Assembly: GCA_045657665.1 (NCBI GenBank)
Contig: JAZOTN010000028.1
Coordinates: 62,001-126,000, forward strand
Reading direction: 5' to 3'
DNA: 64,000 nucleotides
DNA from: RUG12461 sp045657665
GTDB lineage: Bacteria; Bacillota; Clostridia; Lachnospirales; Lachnospiraceae
The notes under the pieces were generated by a model, which saw nothing but the letters and a program-made list of their open reading frames with translations, made no database searches and was not told the origin of the DNA. This document shows positions 24,175 through 32,849 of the stretch, in pieces. The translations under genes were made by a program, and so were the position numbers. The first letter of the stretch is position 1; each line of letters begins with the position of its first letter.

Positions 24175-25365
24175 TTATTCCGTCGCTTCCTCTTTGGTCT
24201 CGTCGGCTGCTTCTTCCGCGGGTTCTTCTGCCGGTGTTTCCTCTGCCGGAGCTTCTTCTGTTTCCGCAGCTACCGCTTCGATATCAACATCAACAGTCTC
24301 AGGCTCTTCCGGGTCCTCCGGAAGAAGTGCTTTCATGCTGAGGCTGATCTTCTTGTCCGCTTCATTAAAATCCACAATCTTCGCTTCGATCTCCTGTCCA
24401 ACGGAAAGGACGTCAGCCGGTTTTTCCACATGCTCTTTCGCAATCTGCGATACATGGAGCAGCGCATCCACACCGGGCGCCAGTTCGATGAACGCACCGA
24501 AATCCGTCATACGTGCGACCTTACCAGTCACAACGTTTCCGATCGCGAAACGCTCTGCTGCATCCTTCCATGGATTTTCATCTTCAAACTTCATGGAAAG
24601 AGCGATCTTGTCTTCGCGAATATCCTTGATGAACACGCGAACGTCCTCGCCCGACTTAAACAGCTTCTTCGGATTCTCGATCCGTCCCCAGCTCATCTCG
24701 GAAATATGAAGGAGTCCGTCTGCACCGCCGAGATCGATGAACGCACCGAAATCGGTCACATTCTTGACTTTTCCTTCGATCACGTCGCCAATCTTGATCC
24801 GGGAGAACAGTTCTTTCTGACGCTCGGCCTTGTCAGCCTCAAGCAGCTGTCTTCTGTCGCCGATGATGCGTCTCCTTCTTGGATTGAATTCGGTGATGAC
24901 GAATTCGATCTCCTGTCCCTGATACTTCGTCAGATCCTTTTCATAGGAATCACTGACCAGGCTTGCCGGAATGAAGACTCTTGCATCTTCCACGACCACG
25001 GATAATCCGCCGGAGAGAACCTGCGCCACGGTAGCCTTCAGAACCTCGTGGTTCTCGAATGCCTCTTCCAGGCGCTTATTTCCTTTTTCCGCCGCGAGGT
25101 GCTTATAGGAAAGGATGACCTGTCCCTCTCCGTCGTTCACCTTCAGCACCTTTGCCTCCATGGTGTCGCCGACCTTCACAGCCGTGGTGAGATCGATCGG
25201 ATCATTGCTGTATTCATTCCGTGTGATAATGCCATCAGACTTGTAGCCGATATTCAGGATGATTTCATCCGGCTTTACGTCAATAACAGTGCCCTCAACG
25301 ACCTCCCCATTTCTAATTGTTTTAAATGACTCGTCAAGCATTTGTTCAAAACTTAGTTCTGACAT
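24175..25365 (-). CDS. rpsA: Ribosomal protein S1-like RNA-binding protein (four S1 domains)
   Basis: The start at 25365 (MSELSFEQMLDES) gives 396 residues. Four S1 domains run from about residue 18 to 350; recurring cores are VVEGTVIDVKPDEIIL, VTDFGAFIDLGGADGLLHISEM and MTDFGAFIELAPGVDALLHVSQI. An acidic Ala/Glu-rich tail closes the protein. It has fewer domains than proteobacterial S1 (six) but is typical for Clostridia. Its start lies 20 bases inside the ispH end with its own GAGGAGG site, a layout from which the fused IspH-S1 proteins of related bacteria could arise. Confidence 0.93.
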   Translation of the reverse strand: MSELSFEQMLDESFKTIRNGEVVEGTVIDVKPDEIILNIGYKSDGIITRNEYSNDPIDLTTAVKVGDTMEAKVLKVNDGEGQVILSYKHLAAEKGNKRLEEAFENHEVLKATVAQVLSGGLSVVVEDARVFIPASLVSDSYEKDLTKYQGQEIEFVITEFNPRRRRIIGDRRQLLEADKAERQKELFSRIKIGDVIEGKVKNVTDFGAFIDLGGADGLLHISEMSWGRIENPKKLFKSGEDVRVFIKDIREDKIALSMKFEDENPWKDAAERFAIGNVVTGKVARMTDFGAFIELAPGVDALLHVSQIAKEHVEKPADVLSVGQEIEAKIVDFNEADKKISLSMKALLPEDPEEPETVDVDIEAVAAETEEAPAEETPAEEPAEEAADETKEEATE

Positions 25366-26194
25366 AATTTTGAACCTCCTCAATTAAATTTTTGGGTGTT
25401 GAAGCACCTGCCGTAATGCCCACTGATCGGCAATCCCTAAGCAGTTCAACATCTAAGTCATTCAGCGTCTGAATATATTGTACCCTGTCACAGCTCCCTT
25501 TGCAGATGGAAAAAAGTTTCGCCGTATTAGAGCTCTTTTTTCCTCCAATCACAATCATAGCGTCAACCAGGCCTGCGATTTCTTCAGCCTCCCGCTGACG
25601 CTCCTCTGTGGCATTGCAAATCGTATTCAGAACAATACTATCATACCCTTTTTTTTGAACGATTTCAACTATTTCGTCAAATTTCGTGAATTGGAACGTT
25701 GTCTGCGAAACGATGCAGATCTTTTTCTCATCCGAAGCGAATTTTTCCGCATCTTCCGCTGTTTTCAGGATGTCCACCCTGCCAGGGCACCATCCGCAGA
25801 TTCCCTTCACTTCCGGGTGATCCGGGTCCCCGACGATGATGATGTGTCTTCCTTCCCCGGAATACTTTTTGACCGCGTGATGGATTTTTTTTACAAACGG
25901 ACAGGTAGCATCCACGATCTCGTGGGAAGATGCCTCCATTTCAGAAAGTTCCTCTGATGAAACTCCGTGCGAGCGGATAATCACGGTCCCGCGCTTTTTC
26001 TCTGAAAGCTCCGAAACTTCCCGGATCACGACCACGCCCTTTTCATCGAGATCGCGAACCACTTCCTCATTATGGATGATCGGGCCGTATGTATAGATCG
26101 GCTTTTCCGCCTTTTCGATCTCCCTGTAAACCGTGTCGACCGCTCTTTGCACGCCGAAACAAAAACCGGCTGTTTTTGCGAGAACCACTTCCAT
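25346..26194 (-). CDS. ispH: 4-hydroxy-3-methylbut-2-enyl diphosphate reductase IspH
   Basis: IspH is the last enzyme of the MEP isoprenoid pathway and makes IPP and DMAPP at a [4Fe-4S] cluster. The 282 residues have the three cluster cysteines in GFCFGVQRAV, DATCPFV and NTICNATEERQ, plus IIRSHGV and the GITAGASTP C-terminal motif. It overlaps cmk by one base (TGATG) and S1 by 20 bases. Confidence 0.96.
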   Translation of the reverse strand: MEVVLAKTAGFCFGVQRAVDTVYREIEKAEKPIYTYGPIIHNEEVVRDLDEKGVVVIREVSELSEKKRGTVIIRSHGVSSEELSEMEASSHEIVDATCPFVKKIHHAVKKYSGEGRHIIIVGDPDHPEVKGICGWCPGRVDILKTAEDAEKFASDEKKICIVSQTTFQFTKFDEIVEIVQKKGYDSIVLNTICNATEERQREAEEIAGLVDAMIVIGGKKSSNTAKLFSICKGSCDRVQYIQTLNDLDVELLRDCRSVGITAGASTPKNLIEEVQNYVRTKF

Positions 26195-26859
26195 CAGCGC
26201 ATCCTCTCCTCGGCGATCTTTCTGATCTTTGCAACAACTTCTTCGATGGTAAGATCAGAGGAATCAATCAGGATCGCATCCTCCGCCTGTTTTAAGGGCG
26301 CCGCTTCCCTGCCGCTGTCTCTTTCGTCGCGCTCCTGCATATCCTTTTCGATCTCGGAAAGATCCGGCGCGGTCCCGTTCTTCTCCAGAAGCTCCAGATG
26401 TCTCCTTTTGGCACGCGTTTCAACGCTTGCCGTCAGAAAGATCTTGACCTCGGCATCCGGCAGAACTACCGTCCCGATATCGCGGCCGTCCATAACAACG
26501 TTCCCGTCCTTCGCAAGCTTCTTCTGTGAGATTGTCAGCTTCTTACGTACTTCGGGATACGCGGATGAACTGCTCGCCATACTGCTCACCTCTTCTGTCC
26601 GAAGAAACGGCGTAACATTCTCCCCGTTCAGAAACACCTGCTGCCCATCCTCCGTGCAGCTGATCGTGACCTCCGCCTTATCCGCCTCCTCGGCAATACC
26701 CTTCTGATCGGAAGGATCAAGCCCCTTTTTAAGGAAATCATAAGCCAACGCACGGTACATCGCCCCCGTATCGATATAAACAAACGAAAGCTCCTTTGCA
26801 AGGCATCGGGCAATTGTACTCTTTCCTGCTCCCGCAGGTCCGTCGATCGCGATATTCAT
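26194..26859 (-). CDS. cmk: Cytidylate kinase
   Basis: This enzyme phosphorylates CMP and dCMP. The start at 26859 (MNIAIDGPAGAGKST) gives 221 residues, the normal length, whereas the longer frame reads into the flavoprotein gene. The P-loop GPAGAGKST is followed by VYIDTGAMYRAL and VMDGRDIGTVVLPDA with the lid Arg residues. Gene order cmk-ispH-S1 is a familiar clostridial operon. Confidence 0.95.
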   Translation of the reverse strand: MNIAIDGPAGAGKSTIARCLAKELSFVYIDTGAMYRALAYDFLKKGLDPSDQKGIAEEADKAEVTISCTEDGQQVFLNGENVTPFLRTEEVSSMASSSSAYPEVRKKLTISQKKLAKDGNVVMDGRDIGTVVLPDAEVKIFLTASVETRAKRRHLELLEKNGTAPDLSEIEKDMQERDERDSGREAAPLKQAEDAILIDSSDLTIEEVVAKIRKIAEERMR

Positions 26860-26884
26860 GTGAATTCCTCCTCGTAAGACAGTT

Positions 26885-28117
26885 TTATATGCTGCTCCCT
26901 GCGAGATACCCCGTAGACCAGGCAATCTGGAGATTATAACCGCCGGTATGCGCATCGCAGTCGATCATCTCTCCGGCAAAATAAAGTCCCCGGATAAGTT
27001 TTGACTCCATGGTGCCCGGGTCGATCTCGGATACCTTGACACCTCCGCAGGTGACAATTGCCTCCTTAAAGCCTGCCGTATCAATGAGTGTCAGCGGAAA
27101 GGCCTTAAGATGCCGGATCAGAATCCCCCGCATTTCCTTCGTCAGGGAATTGAGCTTTGTTTCGGGGGTAAGATTTGCTGTCTTCAAAATAACATTCCCA
27201 AGACTTTTCGGAAGGAGCCGTATCATCAGGCTCTTCAGTTCCCGGTTCGGCGTTTTCTCTGTTTCCCGAATGATCCGTTTCGCAAGAACTTCCTCCGAAA
27301 GAGCATCTTTTAAGTCAATTTCAGCCCGAAGGATGACGTCGTCCATCAGAAGCGGCGAAGCGATGCAGCTCAGAGTCAGTGCGATCGGTCCGCTGATACC
27401 TGTATGCGTAAAGAGAAGCTCTCCGAATTCCGAGCCAAGTTCTTTTTCTCCCTTAAAAACCGTGAGTCTGACATTCTTAAGCGAAAGCCCGGCAAGCTCC
27501 TCCCCGTAGTTTTCTTTTGTAATGAGTGGTACCAGTGATGGATAAAGCGGCGTTATGGTATGACCCAGTTCCTCTGCGATCCCAAAAGAAGTTCCGTCAG
27601 AGCCCGTCGTCGGATAGCTTTTCCCTCCCGTGCAAAGGATCACGGCATCAAATGCTTCTTCTTTGCCGTTCTTTAATGCGACGCCTTTCACCGCCCCATC
27701 TTTAACAGCAACCCCTTCGATCCGTTCATGCAGCCGGATCCTGACCCCTGCGTCTTCAAGCGCTCTTTCCATTGCTCGGATGATGTCAGACGAATGATCG
27801 CTTTCCGGGAAAACCCGGTTTCCTCGTTCTGTCTTAAGCGGCACATGGCACCGGTCGCGGAAAAAAGTAATAACATCTTCGTTGGTGCAGGAATACAAAG
27901 CACTGTACAGGAACTTCGGGTTCCGTACGATCTCCGGGAAAAAGTCGGTGATGTCTGATGCGTTTGTCAGATTACATCTCCCTTTTCCGGTAATGAACAG
28001 CTTTTTCCCGAGCTTTTCATTCTTTTCAAAAAGCGTCACTTCATTCCCGTTTTCCGCTGCCGCGAAAGATGCCATCATGCCGGCCGGCCCGCCGCCGATC
28101 ACCGCAACCTTACGCAT
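26885..28117 (-). CDS. NAD(P)/FAD-dependent oxidoreductase, HI0933/YhiN family
   Basis: This is a 410-residue flavoprotein from ATG 28117, eight bases inside the end of the RpiR gene. Visible are the dinucleotide fold VAVIGGGPAGMMAS, the family-specific KKLFITGKGRCNLTN and GGKSYPTTGSDGTSFG, and the C-terminal GLYFAGEMIDCDAHTGGYNLQIAWSTG (FAD contact). Members are annotated as aminoacetone oxidase-type flavoproteins; the physiological substrate is not established. Confidence 0.9.
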   Translation of the reverse strand: MRKVAVIGGGPAGMMASFAAAENGNEVTLFEKNEKLGKKLFITGKGRCNLTNASDITDFFPEIVRNPKFLYSALYSCTNEDVITFFRDRCHVPLKTERGNRVFPESDHSSDIIRAMERALEDAGVRIRLHERIEGVAVKDGAVKGVALKNGKEEAFDAVILCTGGKSYPTTGSDGTSFGIAEELGHTITPLYPSLVPLITKENYGEELAGLSLKNVRLTVFKGEKELGSEFGELLFTHTGISGPIALTLSCIASPLLMDDVILRAEIDLKDALSEEVLAKRIIRETEKTPNRELKSLMIRLLPKSLGNVILKTANLTPETKLNSLTKEMRGILIRHLKAFPLTLIDTAGFKEAIVTCGGVKVSEIDPGTMESKLIRGLYFAGEMIDCDAHTGGYNLQIAWSTGYLAGSSI

Positions 28118-29033
28118 CCAGTCCACCGAGCCTCTCCATCCGGAGCTTTGTCATATCATCCACATAGTCCAGTTCATCATTGCCGGCGACCTGATATTCT
28201 TCCCAGAGCTGCTCAAGTGTCTCAAGATTCCTTGATACTTCCCTGCTTTTTTTCATCCCGACCGCTACGATCAGCGCATTGATCACACTCATGGGTGCCA
28301 CCATGGATTCCACAATGGAGGAAGTATCCGTCGATGCGATCAGATTGCAGGAGGAATATAAATTCATCGGAGAATAGACATTGTCCGTAAGAGTGATCAC
28401 CTTGGCGTTGCGCCGGTTGGCAAATTCCATTGCTTTCAGTGTCCTCATCGAATACCGCGGGAAGCTGATCCCGATGATACAGTCTTTCTCGTTGATGCGA
28501 AGGAGCTGCTCAAAGATTTCGTTATCGCTGGTCGTCTGAAGGAGCGTCACCTGATCCCTCATCACATGAAGATAAAACGCCAGAAAAGAAGCCAGCGGCG
28601 CACAGGAACGAAGACCGATCACATAAACTCTCCTCGCGGAAACGATCTCCCCAACTGCGTGGTCAAATGCAGCTGCATCCATGAGATCCATGGTTTTTTT
28701 GATCCTCTCGCCATCCGCCTTCAGTACAGAGGAGAGGAGATCCGAACGCGAGAGGTTCCCATAGGTCGCTTCCATCTTGTCAACGGCGGAAAGACGCTGC
28801 CTGACCTGCTGTGCGAGAGCCTTCTGGAAATCCGGATACCCTTTGTAACCCAGCATCGCCGCAAAGCGTACAACCGTCGACTCGCTTATTCCGACCTCTT
28901 CTCCAAGTTTAGCCGCCGTATAAAAAGCAGCTTTGTCAAAGTTTTCCGTGATATATGCCGCGATACGTTTCTGACCTTTACTCATATCGCGATAATGTTC
29001 ATTGATCCTGTTTGTCAGATCGTTTGTTGCCAT
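28110..29033 (-). CDS. MurR/RpiR family transcriptional regulator
   Basis: The 307 residues start with a helix-turn-helix domain (about 1-80, with AKLGEEVGISESTVVRFAAMLGYKGYPDFQ) and continue with a SIS phosphosugar-binding domain (about 125-260). An extension of about 45 residues follows. Such regulators respond to phosphosugars and control sugar or amino-sugar catabolism. No sugar genes adjoin it; the flavoprotein-cmk-ispH group follows immediately. Confidence 0.9.
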   Translation of the reverse strand: MATNDLTNRINEHYRDMSKGQKRIAAYITENFDKAAFYTAAKLGEEVGISESTVVRFAAMLGYKGYPDFQKALAQQVRQRLSAVDKMEATYGNLSRSDLLSSVLKADGERIKKTMDLMDAAAFDHAVGEIVSARRVYVIGLRSCAPLASFLAFYLHVMRDQVTLLQTTSDNEIFEQLLRINEKDCIIGISFPRYSMRTLKAMEFANRRNAKVITLTDNVYSPMNLYSSCNLIASTDTSSIVESMVAPMSVINALIVAVGMKKSREVSRNLETLEQLWEEYQVAGNDELDYVDDMTKLRMERLGGLDA

Positions 29034-29065
29034 TTATGTTTCCTTTAATCTGTATTATGTAATAT

Positions 29066-29109
29066 GAAAAATGCGGCGAAGCATTCCGCCATCGCCGCAT
29101 CTCATTATA
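29066..29109 (-). terminator. Terminator after oadA operon, overlapping a possible rpiR promoter
   Basis: ATGCGGCG (29071-29078) and CGCCGCAT (29093-29100) form a stem; on the minus strand TTTTTC follows. Just before the hairpin lies an extended -10, TGGTATAAT (29104-29112). If that promoter is used, the rpiR mRNA starts at or near the hairpin; alternatively the hairpin simply ends the decarboxylase transcript. Confidence 0.6.
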
Positions 29110-29129
29110 CCAAAAATGTCTTTTTCCGT

Positions 29130-30551
29130 CTATACAGGATAGGATCCCGTTTTGGTGTCTGCCGCCGCAGCGTCCACACCGGTCTGCTGTGCTTCGCGGT
29201 ATTTGAAGAAGTCCGTCGCCACCTGCGGGAAAAGCGCGTAGGAAAGGACATCCTCATCCTGCTGCTTATACTGCTTCATTTCGGATTCAAGCTTTGCAAG
29301 CTCCGGCTGCAAATCATCCGCTGGACGGTAGGTAATGATCTTCTCCTTTTCCTCTGCGGAAAGGACCTTATCGATCACTTCCTGGTTGAACGGTTTTACG
29401 GTCTGACCGTAGCCTCCCATCAGAACGCCCTTGGTCTCCTTCGTCGCAACCTTGTAGCGCTCGCCCATCAGGACATTGAATACGGCCTGCGTACCGACGA
29501 TCTGTGAAGACGGGGTAACAAGCGGCGGCTCACCGAGATCCTTACGCACACGCGGAACCTCGTTCAGAACCTCATTGAACTTGTCTTCTGCGCCCTGCTC
29601 CTTGAGCTGGGAAAGAAGGTTACTGAGCATTCCGCCCGGAACCTGATACTTGAGGGTCATGATGTTGACACCGAGCACCTTCGGATTGAGAAGTCCGGAA
29701 TCCAGAGCCTGCTGACGGATCGGTGCGAAGTAATCCGCGATCTCGGTCAGTTTGTTGAGATCAAGTCCCGTATCATAAGGAGTCCCCTTGAAGGTCTGTA
29801 CCATAACCTCGGTCGCCGGCTGGCTGGTACCGAGTGCAAGCGGGCTCATTGCGGTATCGATGATATCGCATCCCGATTCAACCGCCTTAAGAAGCGTCAT
29901 GGAAGCAACACCGCTGGTGTAATGCGTATGAAGCTCGATCGGAATAGAGACCGATTCCTTAAGTGCCTTAACAAGGCGCTCTGCCTCGTAAGGAACAAGG
30001 AGTCCTGCCATATCCTTGATGCAGAGGGAGTTCGCGCCCATCTCCTCGACCTTCTTTGCCATATCCGTCCAATAATCCAGCGTATAGGCATCGCCGAGCG
30101 TGTAGGAAAGCGCAACCTGTGCATGTCCTTTTTCTTTATTCGTTGCGGTAACCGCTGTCTGGAGATTCCGAAGATCGTTCAGGCAGTCGAAGATACGGAT
30201 GATGTCAATACCGTTTGCGATCGACTTCTGTACGAAATACTCCACCACGTCATCCGCATAGGGACGGTAGCCTAGGATGTTCTGGCCACGGAACAGCATC
30301 TGCAGCTTTGTGTTCTTGAACCCGGCCTTCAGCTTTCTCAGTCTCTCCCACGGATCCTCTTTGAGGAAACGAAGGCACGCATCAAAGGTCGCGCCGCCCC
30401 AGCATTCTACTGCATGGTAGCCGACCTGATCCATTTTGTCGATGATCGGGAGCATCTGCTCCGTTGTCATACGCGTAGCGATCAGGGACTGATGCGCATC
30501 ACGCAGTATGGTTTCGGTAATCTTTACCGGTTTTTTTTCAATTTCAGCCAT
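29130..30551 (-). CDS. oadA: Oxaloacetate decarboxylase alpha subunit / pyruvate carboxylase subunit B-type carboxyltransferase
   Basis: This 473-residue carboxyltransferase has the TIM-barrel signatures ETILRDAHQSL, VECWGGATFDACLRFL, CIKDMAGLL and ELHTHYTSG (metal ligands), followed by the conserved carboxylase domain (VPGGMLSNLLSQL). It moves carboxyl between oxaloacetate/pyruvate and biotin. It lacks a fused biotin domain; the separate biotin protein is three genes upstream. It is the last gene of the decarboxylase operon. Confidence 0.92.
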   Translation of the reverse strand: MAEIEKKPVKITETILRDAHQSLIATRMTTEQMLPIIDKMDQVGYHAVECWGGATFDACLRFLKEDPWERLRKLKAGFKNTKLQMLFRGQNILGYRPYADDVVEYFVQKSIANGIDIIRIFDCLNDLRNLQTAVTATNKEKGHAQVALSYTLGDAYTLDYWTDMAKKVEEMGANSLCIKDMAGLLVPYEAERLVKALKESVSIPIELHTHYTSGVASMTLLKAVESGCDIIDTAMSPLALGTSQPATEVMVQTFKGTPYDTGLDLNKLTEIADYFAPIRQQALDSGLLNPKVLGVNIMTLKYQVPGGMLSNLLSQLKEQGAEDKFNEVLNEVPRVRKDLGEPPLVTPSSQIVGTQAVFNVLMGERYKVATKETKGVLMGGYGQTVKPFNQEVIDKVLSAEEKEKIITYRPADDLQPELAKLESEMKQYKQQDEDVLSYALFPQVATDFFKYREAQQTGVDAAAADTKTGSYPV

Positions 30552-30568
30552 AATGATTCCTTTCTATC

Positions 30569-31717
30569 CTATATTCCAAAGATTGCCATAAAGGTTCCGG
30601 CGGCGACTGCGGTACCGATAACGCCTGCCACATTCGGTCCCATCGCATGCATGAGCAGGAAGTTCGTGGGATCTTCATCCGCACCCACCTTCTGCGAGAC
30701 CCGGGCGGCCATCGGCACGGCGGACACCCCGGCGGATCCGATGAGCGGATTGATCTTTCCTTTCGTAATGACACATAAGAGTTTCCCCAGCAAGACACCC
30801 GCGGCTGTACCGAAGATGAATGCCACAAGACCGAGGATAACGATCTTGATCGTCGTCCAGTTGAGGAATGCCTCCGCGCTGGTCGATGCCCCGACAGAAG
30901 TACCGAGAAGGATGACGACAATGTACATAAGGGCATTGCTTGCCGTGTTTTCAAGCTGCTTCACAACTCCGCACTCGCGGAACAGGTTTCCAAGCATCAG
31001 CATACCAACGAGCGGTGCCGTGGTCGGGAGGATCAGACATACGATGATGGTCACGATGATCGGGAAAAGAATCTTTTCCAGTTTGCTGACCGGCCGGAGC
31101 TGATCCATCTTGATGGCTCGTTCCTTCTTTGTCGTCAGCAGTTTCATGATCGGCGGCTGAATGATCGGGACCAGTGCCATATAAGAATACGCCGCCACGG
31201 CGATTGGCCCCATCAGACCGGATTGCCCCAGCTTTCCGGCCAGGAATATGGATGTCGGTCCGTCCGCACCTCCGATGATCGAAACCGCTGCGGCCGCTTT
31301 ATCATTAAAGCCGAGCAGGATTGCAAGAAGATACGCGGTGAAGATACCGAACTGTGCAGCCGCACCCATCAGGAAGCTGATGGGGTTCGCGATCAGCGGT
31401 CCGAAATCTGTCATCGCACCGACACCCATGAAGATGAGCGACGGAAGGATCGACCATTCGTCTAATTGGAAAAAGTAATACAGCAACCCCCCGACGCCGT
31501 TGCTTGTTTCTTCCGGAGACGCAATGATATCCGGATAGATATTGACAAGCAGCATACCGAAAGCGATCGGGATCAGAAGAAGCGGTTCAAACCCTTTGCG
31601 GATACCGAGATACAGGAACACGCACGCGACGGCAATCATGATGTAATTGCCGGGCGTCAGGTTGAGGAACGCGGTCTGATGCAGAAGGTTGTTGAGTGTA
31701 TCTGCAACGTAACTCAT
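30569..31717 (-). CDS. oadB: Sodium ion-translocating decarboxylase beta subunit
   Basis: This is a 382-residue membrane protein with about nine to eleven helices. Family motifs are GVGAMTDFGPLIANP, IIGGADGPTSIF and the C-terminal MHAMGPNVAGVIGTAVAAG. It decarboxylates carboxybiotin and uses the energy to pump Na+ out. It lies 17 bases before oadA and is shared in principle by both carboxyltransferases of the operon. Confidence 0.95.
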   Translation of the reverse strand: MSYVADTLNNLLHQTAFLNLTPGNYIMIAVACVFLYLGIRKGFEPLLLIPIAFGMLLVNIYPDIIASPEETSNGVGGLLYYFFQLDEWSILPSLIFMGVGAMTDFGPLIANPISFLMGAAAQFGIFTAYLLAILLGFNDKAAAAVSIIGGADGPTSIFLAGKLGQSGLMGPIAVAAYSYMALVPIIQPPIMKLLTTKKERAIKMDQLRPVSKLEKILFPIIVTIIVCLILPTTAPLVGMLMLGNLFRECGVVKQLENTASNALMYIVVILLGTSVGASTSAEAFLNWTTIKIVILGLVAFIFGTAAGVLLGKLLCVITKGKINPLIGSAGVSAVPMAARVSQKVGADEDPTNFLLMHAMGPNVAGVIGTAVAAGTFMAIFGI

Positions 31718-31733
31718 AAGTTTCTCCTCCTGA

Positions 31734-32102
31734 TTAGTTTAACGTAGCAAGGAGCTCCCCTGCCTGTACCTGATTCCCGACTGCGGTATCAATGCTTGCA
31801 ACCGTGCCGTCCTGCGGAGCGACAACAGGTGTTTCCATCTTCATGACCTCAAGAACCATGATGGTGTCGCCCTTCTTCTTTGCATCGCCGACCTTGGAAT
31901 CAATGCTTACAACCTTTCCGGCTGCTCCTGCATTGACCTTTACGGCTCCTGCTCCTGCGGATGCTGCCGGAGCCGGTGCTGCAGCGACCGGTGCCGGTGC
32001 GGGTGCTGCGGATGCAACGGGAGCAGGCGAAGCGGATCCGCCCTTCTCTTCTACTGTGACGTCATACACATTTCCGTTTACTGTGATCGTATAGTTTTTC
32101 AT
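31734..32102 (-). CDS. Biotin carboxyl carrier protein of the decarboxylase
   Basis: From ATG 32102 (MKNYTITVNGNVYDV) it has 122 residues: an N-terminal strand segment, an Ala/Pro-rich flexible linker (about residues 25-55) and a biotinyl domain with EVMKMETPVVAP, in which the Lys is biotinylated. It shuttles carboxyl between the cytoplasmic carboxyltransferases and the membrane beta subunit. Confidence 0.93.
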   Translation of the reverse strand: MKNYTITVNGNVYDVTVEEKGGSASPAPVASAAPAPAPVAAAPAPAASAGAGAVKVNAGAAGKVVSIDSKVGDAKKKGDTIMVLEVMKMETPVVAPQDGTVASIDTAVGNQVQAGELLATLN

Positions 32103-32123
32103 TTCTGATTTCCTCCTCAAACT

Positions 32124-32837
32124 CTATCTTCTTCGAATAGAACGAACCACGAATCCGTCCGTCCCGGTGCCGGTTGCCGCAGCGATCGCCGCTGCAATGA
32201 CTGCGACAAGCTCGCCGCTGTCCGTTTGTACTTCACGCTCTCTGACCTGCTCCACAAATGCTGATTCTGCCGCAGGCTCTTCTTTCTTTTCCAACGCCTG
32301 CTGCGCTTTGCCGATCAGCTTGAAGCAGGAGATCACAAGGCTGATCACAACGAGAACCACGAATACCACGCTGATGCACATGATGGTGTTCATCCCCGCC
32401 TTGCTCATCTTTTCGCCGGTGGTATAGACGAGATCCACATTGATATCCGTCACTTCCATATTGTTGTAATTGAATACGTATGTCAGGATGAGCGGACGCA
32501 CTTCATAGTTTACGGTCTGCGATGCCGTGAGCGTCTTTCCTGCTTTGTTGACTTCAAAATCGCCGAAGCCGACGAAATTGCCGAGATCGCTTCTGCATTC
32601 GATCCAGCTTGTCACAAGATTCGCAGTCTCTTCCGATCCGTTTTCGATGTAATCCCGAAGCTGCGTTCCGGAGAGCTCTTCCAGTGTGCTGACCGTGCTC
32701 TGGCAGGCTCTCTGAAGATCATCATATGTGTAACCGTTATAGTCAACGGTACGAGGATCCTCACCGCACCCCGCAAGCGAAAGTACCGAAAGCATCATGA
32801 CGATCGCGGCGATGATTAGTGTCAGTTTTTTCTTCAT
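32124..32837 (-). CDS. OadG-family gamma subunit with N-terminal lipoprotein-like domain
   Basis: This 237-residue protein is longer than ordinary OadG (about 80-120). It has a signal peptide with lipobox SLAGC, about 110 residues of presumed extracytoplasmic domain, one membrane helix (VVFVVLVVISLVIS), and a cytoplasmic tail with an Ala-rich helix (VAVIAAAIAAATG) and RSIRRR. The gamma subunit anchors and assembles the decarboxylase; the extra outside domain is of unknown use. Confidence 0.82.
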   Translation of the reverse strand: MKKKLTLIIAAIVMMLSVLSLAGCGEDPRTVDYNGYTYDDLQRACQSTVSTLEELSGTQLRDYIENGSEETANLVTSWIECRSDLGNFVGFGDFEVNKAGKTLTASQTVNYEVRPLILTYVFNYNNMEVTDINVDLVYTTGEKMSKAGMNTIMCISVVFVVLVVISLVISCFKLIGKAQQALEKKEEPAAESAFVEQVREREVQTDSGELVAVIAAAIAAATGTGTDGFVVRSIRRR

Positions 32838-32849
32838 ATCATCACCTTC

